From: an uncultured Lachnospiraceae bacterium
Lineage (GTDB): Bacteria > Bacillota > Clostridia > Lachnospirales > Lachnospiraceae
Length of the DNA: 44,335 bases
Direction: 5' to 3'
Assembly (NCBI GenBank): GCA_947593975.1
Contig: CANQDW010000006.1
Span: 1 to 44,335, forward strand
Position numbers and translations under genes: made by a program. Positions 19,641-29,080 of this stretch are shown piece after piece. Each line of letters opens with the position of its first letter. The stretch's first letter is position 1. Below the pieces are notes generated by a model. The model was not told the origin of the DNA. It did not search any database and saw only the letters and a program-made list of their open reading frames with translations.

Positions 19641-19682
19641 AAAGGGACCGTTATATTAATAATATTAGTATCCGGTCCCTTT
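19641..19682 (+). terminator. Inverted repeat between GH127 and GH51 genes, partial terminator or attenuator
   Basis: AAAGGGACCG (19641-19650) pairs perfectly with CGGTCCCTTT (19673-19682) across a 22-base AT-rich loop. The arm ends in TTT and is followed by ATCT, a weak U-run. A smaller palindrome (19620-19634, GGTATTT/AAATACC) precedes it. The pair may lower expression of the GH51 gene relative to the upstream genes, or end the transcript so that the GH51 gene has its own promoter; no clear promoter is seen in the 30 bases left. Confidence 0.55.
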
Positions 19683-19712
19683 ATCTAACAACTGAAAGGA
19701 GCGTATAAGATT

Positions 19713-22700
19713 ATGAGGTTAAAGAAAGCGTTGGCGTATGTTATGTCAGCGGCTATGTTTATCGGACTTATCCCGGCGGCGGGACTGGCTCCCGATGCGG
19801 AAGTGTCGGTTAAGGCGGCGGATACGGTGGATGCGGCGATATATGCCGTGCCGTCTTCGGATTATACTTCTGCATGGGAAAATCTGAATGGGATAAATAA
19901 TCCGGATTTTGAGCCGTCTGCTTCCAATATGGTAAGTACGGGGCTTGGCTGGGGTAACTGGCCGCAGGATGCAGGAAGCGGACATTACATACAATATGAT
20001 TGGGATTATGAGATAACTACGGATGCATTTCAGATATACTGGTACGATGACGGCGGAGGTACAAGAGTTCCGAAAGAAATAAGCTTTGAGTATCTGGATG
20101 ATAACGGAACATCCTGGAAACCGCTTAATATGATATCGGAATATAACAGTATCACTGCGGTAAACCGGTATAATTTTGTTTCCGTAGAAAAAGTTACTAC
20201 AAAGGGAATACGTATGAACATGACGGTAGCAGACAGCGCGCAGGCTATGGGAGTATACCGTTTTAAAGTTATGGTACAGCCGGACGATGCATTTACTGAT
20301 CAGGTTCTTGCTTATGTGTCACAGACGCTTAGCATAGGACCGAGGTTATCCGCAAATATGCAGCTTACCGAAAGCCTTCCAAACGGCGTTAAGGTCACAT
20401 GGACCGAGGATCATGACGCGCTTGAGATCGTTAACGGCAACCAGCTTATAGTTACAAGAGGGGATGAGGATGTTGCCGGAACGATAACGGCGCACATTTC
20501 ATTTAACGGCAAGACGGCAGATAAAGAATTTTCTGTAACAGCCGCAAAAAAAGTGCCCGAGATTGAAGGTATGCTTGCAAAATATGATTTTTCGGGACTT
20601 AGCGGAACGCTGCCCGCAGGTACGTATATATCAGACATATCAGGCCACGGAAACGACGCGGCAGTGCGCGGAAGCGGAGTAACAGCTTCTGATAATGCGA
20701 TCACGCTCCCGGGCGGTGCTTACGGTTCGTCGGCAGGATATGTGGAACTTCCGAAAGGCATGTTTGACGGACAGGATCAGCTGACATTGTCAATGTGGAT
20801 CAAAAATGATCAGGGTCCGGTATGGACTTCGGCATTTTTCTTTGGAAAAGATACTGAAAGTTATTTTATGATAAATCCCGAGAATCCGACGTCCGATACG
20901 GCAAAGATGTGTATCACCTGGTCGGGTTCGGGCGGAGAGACCGGTTTGTCGCCGGGATCTGATATATCGGACGGACCTGTGACAGGAAGCGACTGGACGC
21001 ATTATACCGCAGTTATTACAGAAAACAGTATTACCGGATATATAAACGGTGAAAAGTATAAAACATATGCGCTTTCACGCAAAGTATCGGATATGGGAAC
21101 AGGGCTGTCTTCATTTATCGGACGTTCATTTTATCCTGATCCGTTCTTTATGGGTTCTGTAAAAGCGGTTTCAATATATAACATCCCGATGGATGATAAG
21201 CAGGTAGGAGAACTTTATACCGAAGGGCTTACGGATACCGAGATTTTGCAGAATGTATCAAAGGCGCTTGATATTCCGGAAGTTAAAGATAACGTGCTTT
21301 CTACAAGTATGTATGACAGCCTTACGCTTGATAGTTCGGTTTTAGGGGATCTTGTCACTATAGACTGGGAAAGCAGCGATGAATCCGTTATAGGAACAGA
21401 CGGAAAAATAAATGCCCCTGATGAAAATAAAACCGTAAAACTTACGGCCGTACTTAAGATCAGGGATACTGCTCTGAGAAAAGAATTTAATATCCTCGTG
21501 CTTGCAAAAGATGAAACGGCATATGAGATGACTGTGGATATGAATGATAAAGGCGTGGATATAAGTAAAGAACTTTTCGGTCTGTTTTACGAAGATATCA
21601 ACAGCGCAGGCGACGGAGGATTATCGCCTGAGATGGTAAAGAATAATTCATTTGAGAATTATTATGACGTCGCAACTCCGAATGAAGTTGAACACGGAAA
21701 CCAGAGTACATGGAAATGGAGCTGGAGCAGTTCAAACAGCAGTAATTTCGTTGTAGAGCAGAAAGACGGATTAAATGAAAATAATACCAATTATGCAAAG
21801 ATTACCGGCAATATGACGCTTACTAACAACGGATTTGCGGAAATCTATGATTCATCTGCCGCAGCTATGCCTATTGTAAAGGGAAACAGTTTTGATTTTT
21901 CGATGTTTATGAAAGCTGACAGCTCTTATGCCGGTTCAGTAAAAGTAAAAGCAGTAAATGCTTCCGGAACCGCCATTACCGATGAAAAGCAGCTTACGCT
22001 TGTTAAAGACGGAACCTGGCAGAAAGTTTCCGAAACATTAACGGGAAACGCTACTGAAAAAGGTAAGCTTGTCCTTACTTTTGAAGGCGCAAATGCATCT
22101 GATGCGATGTATATCGATATGGTATCCCTTATCCCGCAGGACAGCTACGGATACGGCAATAAGAACTACGCTTATGGCGCGGGTATAAGAAAAGACCTTG
22201 TGGACCGCCTTAAGGCGTTAAAGCCGAGTTTCATACGTTTCCCGGGCGGCTGTGTCGTAGAAGGCGATTCGGGAAAGAACAGCTTCTATAACTGGGAAAA
22301 TTCAGTAGGACCTCTTGAGGAGAGAAAAGCTACTGCAAACTACTGGGGCAAGCAGGAATATTTTTATGATTATCTTGATAATCTGAAATACGGCTACATG
22401 ATGTCATATGAATTTGGTTATCATGAAATACTGACTCTTTGCGAAGACCTTGGAGCGGAAGCATTTCCTATATTGAGCGCGGGCATATACTGTCAGTTTA
22501 AGGACAGCGCGCAGGCGGCTTCCGGCAAGGAACTGGATCAGTTTGCAAAATATGCGACAGACCTCCTTGATTATTGCTGGGGCGATCCAAACAGCAGCGA
22601 CGAACAGCAGGCATACTGGGCTAAGAAGCGTGTCCAGAACGGACATACAGAACCGTTTGAGCTGCATTATATGGGTATAGGAAATGAGAACTGGAATGAT

Positions 22701-24632
22701 TCTTCAAGAGGAGTAAATTATTTTGATAATTTTGAATATATCAAAAATATCGTAGATGCATATGGAAAGAAAAATTATCCTGAGCGTTATGCGGATTTCA
22801 CGCTTATATCATCAACAGGACCGTATGCGGAAGGTTCCATGATGGATGACGCGTGGAACTGGGTAAACAAGTCGATGCCCGGCGAGACGCTTGTGGATGA
22901 GCATTATTATATGGGTCTTAGCTGGATGCTTGACAACACGCACCGTTATGATTCATACAAACGTCTTGAAGAAGGCGGAAGCGATGTATTTGTAGGCGAG
23001 TATGCGGTAAACAGCAGCATCAATACGCTTGAGGCAGCTATAGGAGAGGCCGCTTATATGACCGGACTTGAGAGAAACGCAGATATTGTAAGGCATGCGT
23101 CTTACGCGCCGCTTCTTCAGAAAGTAGGGGCTGCAAACTGGTCGCCTAACCTGATCTACTTTGACGAGTATAACACCATGGGTACGCCGAATTATTACGT
23201 ACAGTACATGTATTCAAATAACTACGGCAGCGCCATAGTAAATACCAAGTTAAACAAAGTAAATAACTCAGGAAACTATACCGCGCTTTCAGACAGGCAG
23301 AAAGATATATACCAGGTTTCATCCATGGATGAGCAGTATATATATCTTAAACTTGTAAATCACGACAGTTATGACAAAGGGATCACGATAAGATATCCCG
23401 GCGTGTCAGACGGAGCCGAAGCAGAAATCATCTGTCTGTCAGGCGATGGAGAAGCTGTAAATGATATGGGCAATGAGACCGTGATACCGGTTTCCAAAAA
23501 GAGTACTGTCATGAACGGCGAATTAAAATACGTTGTTCCCGCAATGTCATTTACGGTAATTAAGGTTAAGTACACGGATTTTGCATATGAAAAACTTACG
23601 GGAGACTTAAGCATATCGGGCGAGGCGCAAAGCGGCAGTACCGTTTGCGCAGTTATTGCCGGTTCCAATAATACCGGAAAGTATTCATATCAGTGGAAAG
23701 CTGACGGTAATGATATTGCCGGAGCGGTAAGCAGGACTTATACGATACCTGGATCAATGGCGGGAAAGAAGATAAGCGTAACAGTAACAAGCAGTAAGGA
23801 AACAGGAGAGCTTTCTGCGGAAATGAACGGAAAAGTTGATGAAAAGGAAAAACCTGATAAGAGCAGTCTTAAAGCAGCTATAGAAAGAGCGGAACAGTAT
23901 AATCAGAGCGATTATACAAAGGAAAGCTGGGATATGCTTATGAAAGAGCTTGAAAGGGCAAAAGACGTGCTTAACAATGAAGACGCAACTGAAGCAGAGG
24001 TAGAGGGCACGCTCTTTTTGCTGCAGGAAGCTATCGATTGGCTTAAATCAGCTGATAATCCTACCGAGCCGCCTGAAGAAACGCAGGCCCCGGATGACAC
24101 CAAACCTGAGCCGACAAAGGCGCCCGATGATAAACCGGATACATCGCCGTCACCGTCTCCTTCACCTTCTTCAGTACCGGATGATAATACTCAAAAAATG
24201 CCGGAAGATACAGTTAAAAACGGAGACACCGCGGTAATAGACGGAGTAGAATACTGCGCGGCAGATGTGGAAAAAGGACAGGCGGCGGCATGCGGCGTAA
24301 GCTCAAAGACGCTTAAGAAGATCAGGATAGCGGATTCGGTAGTGATAAAAGGAACATCCTTAAAAGTAACTTCGGTAAATGCGGGAGTATTTGCAGGAAT
24401 GAAGAAACTTAAGAAAGTCACTATCGGAAAGAACGTAACCTCGATCGGCAAAAAAGCATTCTTTAAGGATAAAAAATTAAAATCCGTCGTAATAAAGAGC
24501 AAGAAGCTGAAAAAGGTTAAAGCGAAAGCATTTGCAGGTATTAACAAAAAGGCTGCCGCAAAGGTACCGAAAGCATGTAAGAAAAAGTATAAGAAACTGT
24601 TAAAGAACAAAGGAAAACTTTTGATAAAATAA
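19713..24632 (+). CDS. Secreted multidomain GH51 alpha-L-arabinofuranosidase
   Basis: Predicted extracellular exo-enzyme removing alpha-L-arabinofuranose from arabinan, arabinoxylan or arabinogalactan; 1639 residues. Order: signal peptide (1-35, V-K-A-A); the discoidin-like module shared with the two upstream glycosidases, here at the N-terminus (about 42-190); an Ig-like domain (about 190-275); a LamG-type domain (about 285-505); another Ig-like domain; GH51 catalytic region (about 610-1290) interrupted by a carbohydrate-binding-like beta domain (about 690-810). Acid/base Glu992 lies in G-N-E-N-W and nucleophile Glu1096 in G-E-Y-A, as in the family. Then come an Ig-like domain, a FIVAR-type helical domain, a P/D/S-rich linker and a BspA-like leucine-rich repeat tail rich in lysine. 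AAAGGAG stands eleven bases upstream of the start. Characterised GH51 enzymes are often intracellular, so this secreted modular form is less common. Confidence 0.9.
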   Translation: MRLKKALAYVMSAAMFIGLIPAAGLAPDAEVSVKAADTVDAAIYAVPSSDYTSAWENLNGINNPDFEPSASNMVSTGLGWGNWPQDAGSGHYIQYDWDYEITTDAFQIYWYDDGGGTRVPKEISFEYLDDNGTSWKPLNMISEYNSITAVNRYNFVSVEKVTTKGIRMNMTVADSAQAMGVYRFKVMVQPDDAFTDQVLAYVSQTLSIGPRLSANMQLTESLPNGVKVTWTEDHDALEIVNGNQLIVTRGDEDVAGTITAHISFNGKTADKEFSVTAAKKVPEIEGMLAKYDFSGLSGTLPAGTYISDISGHGNDAAVRGSGVTASDNAITLPGGAYGSSAGYVELPKGMFDGQDQLTLSMWIKNDQGPVWTSAFFFGKDTESYFMINPENPTSDTAKMCITWSGSGGETGLSPGSDISDGPVTGSDWTHYTAVITENSITGYINGEKYKTYALSRKVSDMGTGLSSFIGRSFYPDPFFMGSVKAVSIYNIPMDDKQVGELYTEGLTDTEILQNVSKALDIPEVKDNVLSTSMYDSLTLDSSVLGDLVTIDWESSDESVIGTDGKINAPDENKTVKLTAVLKIRDTALRKEFNILVLAKDETAYEMTVDMNDKGVDISKELFGLFYEDINSAGDGGLSPEMVKNNSFENYYDVATPNEVEHGNQSTWKWSWSSSNSSNFVVEQKDGLNENNTNYAKITGNMTLTNNGFAEIYDSSAAAMPIVKGNSFDFSMFMKADSSYAGSVKVKAVNASGTAITDEKQLTLVKDGTWQKVSETLTGNATEKGKLVLTFEGANASDAMYIDMVSLIPQDSYGYGNKNYAYGAGIRKDLVDRLKALKPSFIRFPGGCVVEGDSGKNSFYNWENSVGPLEERKATANYWGKQEYFYDYLDNLKYGYMMSYEFGYHEILTLCEDLGAEAFPILSAGIYCQFKDSAQAASGKELDQFAKYATDLLDYCWGDPNSSDEQQAYWAKKRVQNGHTEPFELHYMGIGNENWNDSSRGVNYFDNFEYIKNIVDAYGKKNYPERYADFTLISSTGPYAEGSMMDDAWNWVNKSMPGETLVDEHYYMGLSWMLDNTHRYDSYKRLEEGGSDVFVGEYAVNSSINTLEAAIGEAAYMTGLERNADIVRHASYAPLLQKVGAANWSPNLIYFDEYNTMGTPNYYVQYMYSNNYGSAIVNTKLNKVNNSGNYTALSDRQKDIYQVSSMDEQYIYLKLVNHDSYDKGITIRYPGVSDGAEAEIICLSGDGEAVNDMGNETVIPVSKKSTVMNGELKYVVPAMSFTVIKVKYTDFAYEKLTGDLSISGEAQSGSTVCAVIAGSNNTGKYSYQWKADGNDIAGAVSRTYTIPGSMAGKKISVTVTSSKETGELSAEMNGKVDEKEKPDKSSLKAAIERAEQYNQSDYTKESWDMLMKELERAKDVLNNEDATEAEVEGTLFLLQEAIDWLKSADNPTEPPEETQAPDDTKPEPTKAPDDKPDTSPSPSPSPSSVPDDNTQKMPEDTVKNGDTAVIDGVEYCAADVEKGQAAACGVSSKTLKKIRIADSVVIKGTSLKVTSVNAGVFAGMKKLKKVTIGKNVTSIGKKAFFKDKKLKSVVIKSKKLKKVKAKAFAGINKKAAAKVPKACKKKYKKLLKNKGKLLIK

Positions 24633-24653
24633 ATATTGAAAGGTAAAGAAAAA

Positions 24654-24696
24654 GGAGTACCGTAAGCTCACCGATCCGGTGAATCTGCGGTACTCC
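24654..24696. terminator. Bidirectional intrinsic terminator between the GH51 gene and csp
   Basis: Nested stem: GGAGTACCG (24654-24662) with CGGTACTCC (24688-24696), enclosing TCACCG (24668-24673) with CGGTGA (24677-24682) and a three-base loop. Read on the minus strand it is followed by TTTTTCTTT, a good terminator for csp; on the plus strand the following GAGTTTGTT is a weaker U-run for the GH51 gene. Confidence 0.8.
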
Positions 24697-24789
24697 GAGT
24701 TTGTTACAACCACGAGATACATTATTACATTTATAACTTTTATTATAAGTAAATCTATCAATAAAAATTAAAATGGATTCATGCGGGGA

Positions 24790-24987
24790 TTATAACTTAA
24801 CTACATTTGCTGCCTGAGGTCCCTTTTCTCCGTTGATAACTTCGAATTCAACCTTGTCGCCTTCGTCTAATACTTTGAAGCCGTCCATCTGTAAAGCTGA
24901 AAAATGTACGAATACGTCATTTCCTTCTTCATCAGAGATGAAACCAAAACCTTTTTTCGCATTAAACCATTTTACTGTTCCAATCAT
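24790..24987 (-). CDS. csp: Cold-shock domain protein, CspA family
   Basis: A 65-residue single-stranded nucleic-acid-binding protein that acts as an RNA chaperone. It begins M-I-G-T-V-K-W-F-N and carries RNP1 (K-G-F-G-F-I, 12-17) and RNP2 (V-F-V-H-F, 25-29), full length for the family. AGGAGG stands nine bases before the start. It is monocistronic, convergent with the GH51 gene and divergent from the M16C peptidase gene. Its AT-rich leader (24988 to about 25025) holds a repeated TTAATTT motif, but no classical cold-box could be recognised. Confidence 0.96.
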   Translation of the reverse strand: MIGTVKWFNAKKGFGFISDEEGNDVFVHFSALQMDGFKVLDEGDKVEFEVINGEKGPQAANVVKL

Positions 24988-25031
24988 TTAGCTTGCCTCC
25001 TAAATTAATAAAAAATTAATACAACAAATAA

Positions 25032-25060
25032 ACTTTATCATATAAAACAATTTTTGTCAA
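25032..25060 (-). promoter_or_regulatory. Predicted csp promoter
   Basis: On the minus strand a perfect TTGACA (25060-25055) is followed after 17 bases by TAAAGT (25037-25032), a 4-of-6 match to the -10 consensus. It lies about 45 bases upstream of the csp start codon. Confidence 0.5.
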
Positions 25061-25141
25061 ACCTTTTATATAATACTTTCCTTTTTCCGTGGAAAACTAT
25101 ATAATAACAGATATAAATAAATATCGGGAAAGGATCAATGT

Positions 25142-28078
25142 ATGAGTATGTTTAAATTATCTGACGAATGTCTCGCGGTATACGACGTTATAAAAAGTGA
25201 AGAACTTAAAGATATAAGCAGCGACGGATATCTTTTAAAGCATAAGAAGAGCGGGGCAAAAATAGCCATAATAAAAAATGATGATAACAATAAGGTGTTT
25301 TATATCGGTTTTCGGACTCCGGTAAGCGATTCCTCGGGAACCGCGCATATTATAGAACATTCGGTATTGTGCGGTTCTGAAAAATATCCCGTAAAAGACC
25401 CTTTTGTGGAACTTGTTAAAGGTTCGCTGAATACATTTCTTAACGCCATGACTTACAGCGACAAGACCGTATATCCCGTTGCAAGCTGCAACGACGCGGA
25501 TTTTGCGAATCTGATGAGCGTATATATGGATGCGGTATTTTTGCCGCGGATATATGACGTGCCGGAAATATTTATGAAGGAAGGCTGGCATTATGAAATG
25601 GAGTCGGCGGATTCGCCGATCAAGATAAACGGCGTCGTGTATAATGAAATGAGGGGAGTTTATTCTTCGCCGGACCAGATTATGGGAAGATATGTCCAGA
25701 AGGCGCTGTTTCCGGATACGGCGTATAATTATGATTCGGGCGGGGAACCGGAGCATATTCCCGAGCTTACTTATGAAAACTTTTTGGATTTCCATAGGAA
25801 ATATTATCATCCTTCCAACAGTTATATATATCTGTACGGCGATGCGGATATGGAAGAAAGATTGCTGTGGCTTGACAGAAATTATTTAAGCCGGTATGAA
25901 ATATCGCAGCCGGATTCGGCTGTAACTTTGCAGAAACCGTTTGAAAATATCAGGTATGTGTCGGAAAATTATTCCGCGCAGAGCGAAAATGATAAAGCGT
26001 ACCTAAGCTACAACTGCGTTATAGATAATTCGCTTAATGTTATGTACCAGACTGCGTTCCAGATACTTATGTATGCGCTTATCATGGTTCCGGGAGCTCC
26101 CGTAAAGCAGGCGCTTTTGGACGCGGGCATTGCGGAGGACATATCGTGCGTATTTGACGGGGAAGTGTATCAGCCGGTATTCAGCATAATCGCAAAAGAG
26201 GCGGATGAAAAAAGAAATGATGAGTTCGTAAAAATAATACGCGATACGCTTAAAGATATTGCGGATAACGGAATAGATAAAGATTCGCTCCGCGCGGCCA
26301 TAGCGATATATGAGTTCAGATACAGGGAAGCGGATTACGGAAAGTTCCCCAAAGGACTTATGTACGGGCTTACATGCCTGCAAAGCTGGCTGTATGATGA
26401 GAACGATCCGTTTTCGCAGATACTTTTGCTTGATGTGTATAAAGAATTAAAAGATAAAGTTGATACGGATTATTTTGAAAACCTTATAAAGGAATATCTG
26501 CTTGACAATACACACTGCGCGGTTGTAAGCATACTTCCCGAGATAGATATGAACAGGCGGATCGATGAGGAAACGGCAAAAAAGCTTGAGGAATATAAAA
26601 AGACGCTGTCGGAAGATGAGATCAAAGATATTGTCAATATGACAAAGCGGCTTTATGAATATCAGGAGGCTAAGGATACCAAAGAACAGCTTGAGACTAT
26701 ACCAATGCTTACGATAGACGATATAGATAAAGATATAAGGACTATTGACAGCAGCAAGAAATATATAGACTCAGTGCCTGTGCAGCATAATAATATAAAT
26801 ACAAACGGGATAGCGTATGTTATCATGTCTTTTGATATAAGCGGTTATGAGGATTATGCAGAGTATATAACGCTGCTTGCGGACATACTTGCATATGTTG
26901 ATACGGAAAAATATGATCATATGTCGCTTGCCAATGCGATTAACCTTCATACGGGAGGTATAGTTGTCGGAAAACATATATTTGCCGAAAATGGCGACGC
27001 GGATAAATACCGTCTGACATGCGAAGTGAATTTCTCATGCCTTTATAAAGAACTTGGATATGCATTTTTGCTTGCAGGTGAGATTATAAAAAAAGCTGTG
27101 CTTAACGATAAGAAACGGCTTAAGGAGATCATACAGGAAGAGCGTTCCGCGCTTAGGGGATCGATGGAGGCAGCAGGAAACAATACAGCTGTAGAACGCG
27201 GGCTTTCCTACGCTTCGGAATCGGGATACCTTCAGGGAAGGACCGGAACCGTCGGATTGTACAGGTTTATAGACAGCATATATAACAATTTTGACGAATG
27301 CGCAGACAGGCTTATAGAGATATTTGAAATATTAAGGGACAATATTTTTAGGAAGGATAAACTTTTTATAAGCATAACGGCGTCGGAAGAGGGATATTCA
27401 TGCTTTGAGAAGGAATTTAGGAAATTCGATATGTATTCTGACCAAAGCAAAAGTACGGATGACATAGTTCCGCTTGAAATTGCGGGCGGTCTTAATATGC
27501 ACGTCAATGAAGGGTTTAAGACTTCCGGAAAAGTCCAGTATGTTGCAAGGACGGGTAATTTTATCAAAAAAGGATGTCAGTATACGGGAGCGCTTAAGGT
27601 GCTTAAAACGCTTCTGTCATACGGATACCTCTGGAATAAGGTAAGGGTCCAGGGCGGAGCTTACGGCGTAATGTGCAATTTTTCATATAGCGGGAACGGT
27701 TATTTTGTATCGTACAGGGATCCCAACCTTTCCGAAACCAATGAAGTATTTATGAGCCTTGTGGAATATTTAAAAAACTTTGAAGCAGGAAGCAGGGAGA
27801 TGACCGGATATATACTTGGGACCATAAGCATGATCGATATGCCGTCTACTCCCGCAATGAAAGGCGAAGGCGCATATACGAGATATATGATGGGGATAAG
27901 CGATGAAGACCGAAGGAAAGAACGTGATGAAATATTGTCTGCGGATGCGGAAGCTGTAAGAAATACCGCCAAGATCGTACAGGCCATCCTTGATAACAAT
28001 AATATATGCGTGGTCGGAAGCGCCGCGGCAATTGAAGAAAATGAAGATTTGTTTGATCATACGGAAGATCTGATATAA
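25142..28078 (+). CDS. M16C-family zinc peptidase (presequence-protease/Cym1-like)
   Basis: Large pitrilysin-type peptidase that degrades short unstructured peptides inside a clam-shaped chamber; the bacterial substrates are not known. The 978 residues carry the inverted zinc motif H-I-I-E-H at 69-73, followed by S-V-L-C-G-S-E-K-Y-P-V-K-D-P-F, a strong M16C signature. The protein has the usual four-domain length with an M16C linker region in the middle. No signal peptide is present, so it is cytosolic. The ribosome binding site AAAGG lies about ten bases upstream; a TATAAT at 25100-25105 could be its -10 box, but no convincing -35 box is seen. The era gene follows after 20 bases, so they may be co-transcribed. 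Confidence 0.92.
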   Translation: MSMFKLSDECLAVYDVIKSEELKDISSDGYLLKHKKSGAKIAIIKNDDNNKVFYIGFRTPVSDSSGTAHIIEHSVLCGSEKYPVKDPFVELVKGSLNTFLNAMTYSDKTVYPVASCNDADFANLMSVYMDAVFLPRIYDVPEIFMKEGWHYEMESADSPIKINGVVYNEMRGVYSSPDQIMGRYVQKALFPDTAYNYDSGGEPEHIPELTYENFLDFHRKYYHPSNSYIYLYGDADMEERLLWLDRNYLSRYEISQPDSAVTLQKPFENIRYVSENYSAQSENDKAYLSYNCVIDNSLNVMYQTAFQILMYALIMVPGAPVKQALLDAGIAEDISCVFDGEVYQPVFSIIAKEADEKRNDEFVKIIRDTLKDIADNGIDKDSLRAAIAIYEFRYREADYGKFPKGLMYGLTCLQSWLYDENDPFSQILLLDVYKELKDKVDTDYFENLIKEYLLDNTHCAVVSILPEIDMNRRIDEETAKKLEEYKKTLSEDEIKDIVNMTKRLYEYQEAKDTKEQLETIPMLTIDDIDKDIRTIDSSKKYIDSVPVQHNNINTNGIAYVIMSFDISGYEDYAEYITLLADILAYVDTEKYDHMSLANAINLHTGGIVVGKHIFAENGDADKYRLTCEVNFSCLYKELGYAFLLAGEIIKKAVLNDKKRLKEIIQEERSALRGSMEAAGNNTAVERGLSYASESGYLQGRTGTVGLYRFIDSIYNNFDECADRLIEIFEILRDNIFRKDKLFISITASEEGYSCFEKEFRKFDMYSDQSKSTDDIVPLEIAGGLNMHVNEGFKTSGKVQYVARTGNFIKKGCQYTGALKVLKTLLSYGYLWNKVRVQGGAYGVMCNFSYSGNGYFVSYRDPNLSETNEVFMSLVEYLKNFEAGSREMTGYILGTISMIDMPSTPAMKGEGAYTRYMMGISDEDRRKERDEILSADAEAVRNTAKIVQAILDNNNICVVGSAAAIEENEDLFDHTEDLI

Positions 28079-28098
28079 ATGATTGCGGAGGAAAATAT

Positions 28099-29001
28099 AT
28101 GAACGATAATTTTAAGTCGGGCTTTGCCGCTCTTATCGGGCGGCCCAACGTGGGAAAATCTACGCTTATGAACAGGCTCATAGGACAGAAGATAGCGATT
28201 ACTTCTAGTAAGCCGCAGACGACAAGAAACAGGATACAGACAATATATACCGGAGAAGAAGGACAGATAATATTCCTTGATACTCCGGGGATACATAAGG
28301 CAAAGAACAAATTGGGCGAATATATGGTGAATGTCGCGCAGAATACCCTGCGGGATGTAGACGTCATACTGTGGCTCGTTGAAGCTTCCGATTACATCGG
28401 GGCAGGTGACAGGCATATCGCGGAGCTGCTTGGCAAAACTGACACGCCGGTGATACTTGTTATAAATAAGATCGATAAAGTTAAGAAAGAGGAGATACTT
28501 AAGATAATAGACGCGTATAAAGATATATATGATTTTGCCGCTATAATCCCGCTTTCGGCGCTTAAGGGAGAAAATACCGAGGCTCTTATGCCCGAGATAT
28601 TCAAATATCTTGATTACGGACCGATGTATTACGACGCGGATACCGTCACTGACCAGCCCGAGAGACAGATAGCCGCAGAGATCATAAGGGAGAAGGCGTT
28701 AAGGAACTTAAGCGACGAGATACCTCACGGAATCGCTGTGTCCATAGAAATGATGAGAAAAAGGGCAGGAAAGGATATCATGGATATTGACGCGGTCCTT
28801 ATATGCGAGAGAGAGTCACACAAAAGGATAATCATAGGAAGTAAAGGAAGCATGCTTAAGACTATTGGAACGGACGCGCGGAAAGATATCGAGGCAATGC
28901 TTGGCATGCAGGCCAATCTCAAGATCTGGGTCAAGGTGAAAAAGGATTGGCGCGACAGCGACTTTATGCTGAATAATTTTGGATATAATAAAATGGATTA
29001 A
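28099..29001 (+). CDS. era: GTPase Era
   Basis: Essential GTPase that binds the 3' end of 16S rRNA and aids 30S subunit maturation. In 300 residues: G1 G-R-P-N-V-G-K-S (14-21), G3 D-T-P-G near 58-61, G4 N-K-I-D near 119-122, and a C-terminal KH RNA-binding domain with I-I-G-S-K-G-S-M-L-K (about 245-255). Length is standard. GGAGG lies eight bases before the start. It leads the conserved Firmicutes order era-yqzL-recO. Confidence 0.97.
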   Translation: MNDNFKSGFAALIGRPNVGKSTLMNRLIGQKIAITSSKPQTTRNRIQTIYTGEEGQIIFLDTPGIHKAKNKLGEYMVNVAQNTLRDVDVILWLVEASDYIGAGDRHIAELLGKTDTPVILVINKIDKVKKEEILKIIDAYKDIYDFAAIIPLSALKGENTEALMPEIFKYLDYGPMYYDADTVTDQPERQIAAEIIREKALRNLSDEIPHGIAVSIEMMRKRAGKDIMDIDAVLICERESHKRIIIGSKGSMLKTIGTDARKDIEAMLGMQANLKIWVKVKKDWRDSDFMLNNFGYNKMD

Positions 29002-29080
29002 TATTGAATATCAACTCATACTGACGGAAATCCTATTATCAGAGGCACTGTTTGTGACTACTAATGTAAGGGAGATCTGT

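Noticed and set aside
9456-24632. Sortase-type wall anchoring of the large secreted enzymes
   Set aside because: No LPxTG-like motif, hydrophobic segment or positive tail is found at any C-terminus; all end in basic folded domains.
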